From the IMG/VR virus record IMGVR_UViG_3300007963_000011, positions 1 to 40,010 of that record: 40,010 bases of DNA. One strand, given 5' to 3'. How positions within the stretch are numbered: position 1 is the first letter of the stretch; each line of letters begins with the position of its first letter. Below are positions 35,384-40,010 of this stretch, piece by piece. Position numbers and translations under genes: made by a program. Origin of the DNA: a virus. The notes below the pieces were generated by a model, which was not told the DNA's origin, made no database searches, and saw nothing but the letters and a program-made list of their open reading frames with translations.

Positions 35384-36893
35384 ACAGGAAAACAGCCTCA
35401 AGTTTAAGTCTCCGCTGGAGCTGGTCTCTTTCGTGGATGACGAAGTCCTTGACGGTTCGATGAAGCTTCACAAATGGCAGGCGCAGATCATGTTGGACTT
35501 TGCCGATCCAAGTACAGATAAAGACCCCTTCCGCTCGGTGGTACGTGCAGCCAACGGCTCAGGCAAAGACAAATACATTATAGCTCCCTGCGCCGTGTGG
35601 TTAGGCACAGTCTATGACGACTCTCTCTGTATCATAACCTCTGCCTCCGGTAACCAGCTAGATCGCCAAACAGATCGGTATATCCAGCAGCTACTAAATG
35701 GAATCAATCGGATTTTTGATAAGCAGATATGGAAGCTGAACTACAGGCACTATACGAATTTGCTGAATGGCTCAACGATAGAACTCTTTGCTACTGATGA
35801 GCCGGGTAGGGCAGAGGGTTGGCATCCCGCCACAGCCAACGGTCAGTTTGGGATATTTGTCTCAGAGGCCAAGTCAATCGCAGATGACATCTTCACAGCC
35901 TTGGCTCGTTGTACAGGCTTCACCAAGCGTGTGGACGTTAGCTCTCCCGGTCTTCCCGATGGTCACTTCTACAATGCCTGTGTCGGTAACAAGTGGAAGC
36001 AATACCACGTGACGGCCTTTGACTGTCCGCATTTGAGCGAAGAATACATAGACGACATCAAGAGTGCTTACGGAGAAAACTCCACTCTCTACCGCTCCAT
36101 GATCCTAGCCGACTTCGGCGGTCTCGAAGAACAAGTCGTTATAAACTTCCAGCAGCTCGTAGACCTAGATAACGTGGAGGTAGATCGCCTAGAGTCCGAG
36201 TACAACATCGCAGGTCTCGATCTCTCAGCAGGTGGTGACGAGCAAGTTCTAGCAATTCGCAACGGCAATGAACTCATAGCCCTTGAAAGCTTTAAGTTTA
36301 CGGATACTGTGGTTCTTATAGAGCATCTGGAAAAACTCTTCTACAAGTATGGCCTAGATAACCAAGATGCCATAATCTACGGTGATGCCGGTGGTCTTGG
36401 CAAGCCCATCCTCGACACACTAAGGGCAAACAACTGGCCGGTTAAGTACGTACTCAATCAGGCTAAGCCTCGAAATGAGCTGGCCTACCTTAACCGAGGG
36501 GCGGAAACGTGGTTTAATATGGCCAAGCTTATTGAGAACAAAGAGATCATTGTCCCTAAGTATACGACCTTACGTAAGCAACTTGCCTCTCGGTACTACA
36601 TGGTAACCCCTCAGAACAAGTTACAGCTTGAGAGTAAGAAGGTAGCCAAGGCTAAAGGTCGGAACTCTCCTGACCATGCGGACGCTTTTGTGCTTGCTTT
36701 TTGTGACTACGCCCCTACAAAAAAGCGGGGTCAGCGTGTCAAGTACAAGCTAAACAAGTGCGAGCTAAAGCAAGAAAGCAAGGTTTTCACGCTAACACAG
36801 GCTCGAAGAAGCCAGCGGTTACGCCACATGCTTCCCAAGCGTGACCCTATGGCACAGGAATTTTTAATGGAAGAAATTAAGGCGTTACGGTAA
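35370..36893 (+). CDS. Large terminase subunit (507 aa)
   Basis: The ATPase domain has an unusual Walker A (AANGSGKDK, residues 60-68) and a Walker B GIFVSEAK (161-168), with Glu166 as the expected catalytic acid and Ser before it rather than Asp. The RNase-H-type nuclease domain has GLDLSAGGDE (Asp284), YGDAGG (Asp339) and SPDHADAF (Asp435, Asp438). Order and length are standard. The motor cuts concatemers and pumps DNA into the prohead through the portal. It begins with TTG overlapping the small subunit and ends in TAATG with the portal start, indicating coupled translation. Confidence 0.93.
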   Translation: MTATKQENSLKFKSPLELVSFVDDEVLDGSMKLHKWQAQIMLDFADPSTDKDPFRSVVRAANGSGKDKYIIAPCAVWLGTVYDDSLCIITSASGNQLDRQTDRYIQQLLNGINRIFDKQIWKLNYRHYTNLLNGSTIELFATDEPGRAEGWHPATANGQFGIFVSEAKSIADDIFTALARCTGFTKRVDVSSPGLPDGHFYNACVGNKWKQYHVTAFDCPHLSEEYIDDIKSAYGENSTLYRSMILADFGGLEEQVVINFQQLVDLDNVEVDRLESEYNIAGLDLSAGGDEQVLAIRNGNELIALESFKFTDTVVLIEHLEKLFYKYGLDNQDAIIYGDAGGLGKPILDTLRANNWPVKYVLNQAKPRNELAYLNRGAETWFNMAKLIENKEIIVPKYTTLRKQLASRYYMVTPQNKLQLESKKVAKAKGRNSPDHADAFVLAFCDYAPTKKRGQRVKYKLNKCELKQESKVFTLTQARRSQRLRHMLPKRDPMAQEFLMEEIKALR

Positions 36894-38581
36894 TGACTAA
36901 GACGACATACGACTACATGGATTATGATGATGCGGCGAAGGAAATTCATCGCCTTAACAGTCATCTACAAGGACAGACCACAAAGGCGGACGAACATCGT
37001 TTGTTGAGACATCCTACGATAGATATGGATGCTGAGCAGCGTAGTGGGCATCTGGCCCCTGACGAGCTTTATATTCCGATACACCTTGTGGACATGAACA
37101 TACGCAGGGAGCAGGCGCGTTACGTGTCGTACATCAGTTCGTCACGACGGGTGGCCATCTTCAAGAGCTTGAACGACGTTGCGTTTGATTCGACTGTTAT
37201 AGAGGAAGACTTCACTGATAAGGCTCGGTATCCCGGTTGGCAAACCTCCATCTTCAGGATTATAGACTCTATGCAGTTGCATGGTTATGGGGTAGCAGAG
37301 GTTTCCCTCGATGTAACCAAGCCGGGACACTTTGCGGTAAGTGACGTAAACTTTGAAGACCTTGGGCTACCCGAAGACGCCAGAGACATCCAAGCCTGTG
37401 AAATGATCGTACACCGGCATCATTTCACAGACCTCCAACTTCGTAGGATGGCGGAATCAGACGACTTCAACAAGGAACAGATGAAGAGCCTAGACTTTGC
37501 GAGTCTTGCAGAGAACTACTCGCTGATGGAAGTCCAAAAGGTTTTGTTCAAAAAGGACAATCTGGTCTACGTAGGTTGGACATGTTTAGATCGTTGTGAC
37601 GATTGGATACGCAAACCTCGTCCATTGTTTTTGGGTAAGAAAGAGCAGGGTGAAGACCTCTACGAGACTCAGTACCCTTACGTTATATTTTCCTACAACA
37701 TCAACGAGGACACTACGATATCGTTGTTGAAGGGTCGTGCGGAGATTGACGAATACGCACAGGAGTCGGCAACGTCTCTTCTCTCGTCGTTTGTTACGGC
37801 ACATCGTAGGGCTTCTGGTTTGTACTTCGCCAAGGACAGCAACGACCCGAACAACACGAACATCCAGACGAGTGTGTTCTTCACACCGAATGCGCTTATT
37901 GATGCAAACGTAAAGCAGTTTCAGCTAACGCCACCGGACTCTTCCATCATGGGGGCTATCCAGACTATCTTGGGTCAGAACATGCAGGAAACCTCCCAAG
38001 TGAACTACGCTGCAATGAACCGCAAAGATAGCCGTAAGACCGCCACGGAAGTTCAAGCAGCCACCTCTGAAGCCCAGTCTCTCTCTGCCTCACAAGTCGC
38101 ACTCTTTAGTATAGCACTCAAGAAAGTTTACTCGCAATGCTGGAACATATACAGGTCAAGAATACTCGCCGGTTTAATACAGCCAACAATACCAACCGGC
38201 TTTTTTACAGACCACGAATACGCAGTCAGACCGGCAGGAGACACGGACGTAATAGAACGGCAGGAAAAGATAAACAAAATGATGCAGGCTTGGCCTGTGG
38301 TGCAACAAACGGGGGCAGCCTCCCTCTTTCTTAAACGCTTCGTCTCGATGTTGTTTCCAGAGGATGGCCAAGCTTACGTACAAGCTATCCAAGACGACAA
38401 CACAAAGACTCAACTCCTTATGCAGCTAAACACAATACTGCAGGCGTTGATTGTAGACCCAGAAACGGGCCAGCTTACCGAAGAGGCCCAACCCCACGAA
38501 CAGCAACTAACACAGATAATGCAGCAGGTGCAGCAAGTATTAAACCCCGGTGGACAGCAACAGCAACAACCAGCAGGCTGA
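36893..38581 (+). CDS. Portal protein (562 aa)
   Basis: Follows the terminase with a one-base overlap (TAATG). The pattern fits podoviral portals: an early DELYIPIHLVDMNIRREQAR segment, a helical wing region, a probable tunnel-loop zone near SLSASQVALFSIALKK and a Gln-rich C-terminus (QQLTQIMQQVQQVLNPGG). Twelve copies would form the ring through which DNA enters and leaves the head. Length is close to T7 gp8 (536). The gene order terminase-portal-scaffold supports the assignment. No deletion or frameshift is seen. Confidence 0.85.
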   Translation: MTKTTYDYMDYDDAAKEIHRLNSHLQGQTTKADEHRLLRHPTIDMDAEQRSGHLAPDELYIPIHLVDMNIRREQARYVSYISSSRRVAIFKSLNDVAFDSTVIEEDFTDKARYPGWQTSIFRIIDSMQLHGYGVAEVSLDVTKPGHFAVSDVNFEDLGLPEDARDIQACEMIVHRHHFTDLQLRRMAESDDFNKEQMKSLDFASLAENYSLMEVQKVLFKKDNLVYVGWTCLDRCDDWIRKPRPLFLGKKEQGEDLYETQYPYVIFSYNINEDTTISLLKGRAEIDEYAQESATSLLSSFVTAHRRASGLYFAKDSNDPNNTNIQTSVFFTPNALIDANVKQFQLTPPDSSIMGAIQTILGQNMQETSQVNYAAMNRKDSRKTATEVQAATSEAQSLSASQVALFSIALKKVYSQCWNIYRSRILAGLIQPTIPTGFFTDHEYAVRPAGDTDVIERQEKINKMMQAWPVVQQTGAASLFLKRFVSMLFPEDGQAYVQAIQDDNTKTQLLMQLNTILQALIVDPETGQLTEEAQPHEQQLTQIMQQVQQVLNPGGQQQQQPAG

Positions 38582-38864
38582 GTTAGCCTATCTACAATGG
38601 CGTGACTCCGTATGTACGCAGCTACTCAAGCAGAGGCTTGGTGAGTACAAGGAGCAGATTCTCAATGAGATTAAGTTTAAGTCTGTGGACGCAGCCTCCC
38701 CAGACAACATTATACGATACAGGGCTGCACAGTTAAAAACAGTAGACGATATATTGGATACAATAAATGAGCGCGGAAACATTATTCGAACAGAAAGTAA
38801 CAGTCCAAGACCCACGGGCAGGGACGTCAACAGAAGTCGGGCAAGAGGAATCGGACTCCGCTGA
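38550..38864 (+). CDS. Small helical protein between portal and scaffold (104 aa)
   Basis: Starts with GTG 32 bases inside the end of the portal gene, in another frame. The first 70 residues are helical (QQAELAYLQWRDSVCTQLLK, then RLGEYKEQILNEIKF); the last 30 are basic and polar. Its final 98 bases overlap the start of the scaffold-like gene, an unusually long overlap. Small helical genes at this place are common in podoviruses, but their role is not known to me. Confidence 0.6.
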   Translation: MDSNSNNQQAELAYLQWRDSVCTQLLKQRLGEYKEQILNEIKFKSVDAASPDNIIRYRAAQLKTVDDILDTINERGNIIRTESNSPRPTGRDVNRSRARGIGLR

Positions 38865-39900
38865 GTCAACAGAAGAGAGTCAGTTGGATATGTTTGGCGA
38901 CATATTCGACGGTGATCTTGTTGAGGACGACGCAGAGGGTGGTGAGACACAGGATGTCCCACCTGACGATGATGGCGAACAGACTCCCCTACCGGAAGGT
39001 GAGTTGGCTGAAGACCGCGAGGAAGTCCTAGAGCAGCCCCAGACAAAGGCGGAATCTAGGAACTACGAAGACTTCGACGAGTCTGAGCGGCCCTTACTCA
39101 AGCAAATGTCTAACGCGGCCTTTGAGAAATACTCAAAGAATCGTAATGAGATGGTCGAGGCCAAGCAACAACTGGAAGAACTACGTACAAAGACTCCCGA
39201 CTCCAAGCTGCCCGAAAGCTTCCACGAACACCCCGAAGCCTACACTCTCTCACCAGAGTATCGTGAGGCCGCTAACAACTACAGCAAGGCCCAGACTGAG
39301 TACGCACATTGGAAACAGCAGCTAATCAACGTGCGTAATGGAGAGCCTTGGCAGGGTATAGACGGCTATAACGCAGACGGGCAGATGGTTGCGGGCAAGC
39401 AGGCGTTCAAGGCTACGCAGTCCTCGGAAATCGACATAGAGTCTGCGCTGCAGGAGGCCAAGAACTTTATGAATCAGTTCGGCCAGCAGGCTTCTCACAT
39501 ACAGGACAACTACTCTAAGATTTACAGCGAAGCAGACAGCATGTTGTCCTCAGAGCAGAAGAAGCACTTTGCGTGGGAGGAGGACTCTGACCGATTGAAG
39601 ACTGCGGTTGAGACTCCCGGCGGAAAATCGTCTACGATAGGCGATTTGAAGCAAGGTTTTTTCGACGCTATGCCGGGAAATTTCCAGAAGCATCCCGTAA
39701 CTAACTTAGCCTCAAACCTTTACGTGACACTACAACTTTATGCCTCTGAGCTAGGAAAGTTGAAAAAACAGCTTGACATATCAGAGACAAACAAGAAAGA
39801 TTCTCGTCGAGTCGAACCGCGTTCGGGAAGAAGGTCAGAGTCAGCTAGTTCTGATGATGAAGTCTTTTTAGCGGACGATTTCGAGAAGCTACTAGGGTAA
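38767..39900 (+). CDS. Scaffold-like capsid assembly protein (377 aa)
   Basis: The N-terminal third is very acidic and disordered (DIFDGDLVEDDAEGG, then DVPPDDDGEQTPLPEGEL), the centre helical and charged (RNEMVEAKQQLEELRTKTPD), and the C-terminus has a basic stretch (RRVEPRSGRRSE) before a final acidic helix FLADDFEKLLG. Acidic N-terminus, helical core and basic C-terminal helix-turn are the hallmark of phage scaffold proteins, which direct capsid protein into a prohead and then leave. The position after the portal and before the expected capsid gene fits. An alternative start is Met42 at 38890, but the ATG at 38767 matches the preceding gene layout. Confidence 0.75.
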   Translation: MSAETLFEQKVTVQDPRAGTSTEVGQEESDSAESTEESQLDMFGDIFDGDLVEDDAEGGETQDVPPDDDGEQTPLPEGELAEDREEVLEQPQTKAESRNYEDFDESERPLLKQMSNAAFEKYSKNRNEMVEAKQQLEELRTKTPDSKLPESFHEHPEAYTLSPEYREAANNYSKAQTEYAHWKQQLINVRNGEPWQGIDGYNADGQMVAGKQAFKATQSSEIDIESALQEAKNFMNQFGQQASHIQDNYSKIYSEADSMLSSEQKKHFAWEEDSDRLKTAVETPGGKSSTIGDLKQGFFDAMPGNFQKHPVTNLASNLYVTLQLYASELGKLKKQLDISETNKKDSRRVEPRSGRRSESASSDDEVFLADDFEKLLG

Positions 39901-39943
39901 GGGCATACCACTGCTACTATGTGCGAAGGGCATCGCGGCGTAA

Positions 39944-39986
39944 GGAGATGCGTTCTAGAATCTCCAAAACTGGAGTCTACGGACTC
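39944..39986 (+). terminator. Overlapping hairpins downstream of the scaffold gene (attenuator-like)
   Basis: Three hairpins share bases: GGAGAT/ATCTCC (39944-39949 with 39960-39965), CTCCA/TGGAG (39962-39966 with 39971-39975) and GAGTC-TACG-GACTC (39973-39986), a UACG tetraloop stem followed by TTT. Each excludes its neighbour, so they can act as a partial terminator or attenuator between the scaffold gene and the capsid gene expected to the right. The short T-run makes full termination uncertain. Confidence 0.5.
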
Positions 39987-40010
39987 TTTAACTTAAATAT
40001 AATATAACAT
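39987..40010 (+). promoter_or_regulatory. A/T-rich segment with TATAAT at the right edge
   Basis: A perfect TATAAT (39998-40003) lies in an A/T-rich run at the end of the window, directly after the hairpins. No good -35 is seen at the expected distance. It may be the promoter of the capsid gene that should follow outside the window. Confidence 0.3.

Overview
The window is most of the genome of a tailed, podovirus-like, apparently lytic double-stranded DNA phage of a bacterium. I base this on a terminase pair, a portal, a scaffold-like protein, two T7-type tail-tube/nozzle-like proteins, a run of three internal-virion-protein-like genes ending in a 2172-residue protein, and a family A DNA polymerase module. 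I see no integrase, transposase, tRNA, CRISPR array or phage RNA polymerase gene. The major capsid gene is absent. The right edge stops just after the scaffold gene and the left edge starts just before the lysis and tail genes, so the two ends probably meet in a circular or permuted genome with the capsid gene in the missing piece (inference).

Layout. (1) 1-14161, rightward: small membrane and lipoprotein genes that look like a lysis cassette, an 11-residue-repeat micro-protein, tail tube and nozzle proteins, a small structural protein, three internal-virion-type proteins, and a PD-(D/E)XK nuclease-like gene. (2) 14117-30500, leftward and tightly packed: DUF3987-like ATPase, DNA polymerase with a degenerate N-terminal glycosylase-like region, a small ribbon-helix-helix protein, a probable ssDNA-binding protein, Sak4-like annealing ATPase, Nmad1/DUF1599 protein, Cas4/RecB-like nuclease, a stand-alone sigma-54-activator AAA+ protein, a MoxR-like AAA+ ATPase with a companion protein, an SNF2-type helicase and many small proteins. 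(3) 30501-31918, regulatory: a leftward terminator, a monocistronic leftward gene, and twin 22-bp palindromes flanking an AT-rich tract. (4) 31919-39900, rightward: a 1008-residue proline-rich protein, small and large terminase, portal, a small linker gene and the scaffold-like protein, followed by overlapping hairpins at the right edge.

The most interesting content is in leftward intergenic DNA. Two gaps (22861-22936 and 18146-18229) can fold as the same three-way-junction RNA, with the same GAGAU loop, the same AUGG and GAAACA joining segments, and the same distance from the upstream stop and downstream start. Between the sigma-54-activator gene and the gene downstream of it lies a near-consensus -24/-12 promoter with hairpins and 9-bp repeats upstream, suggesting a phage-encoded sigma-54 transcription circuit. 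All functional statements come from reading motifs in the sequence; no database search or folding program was run.
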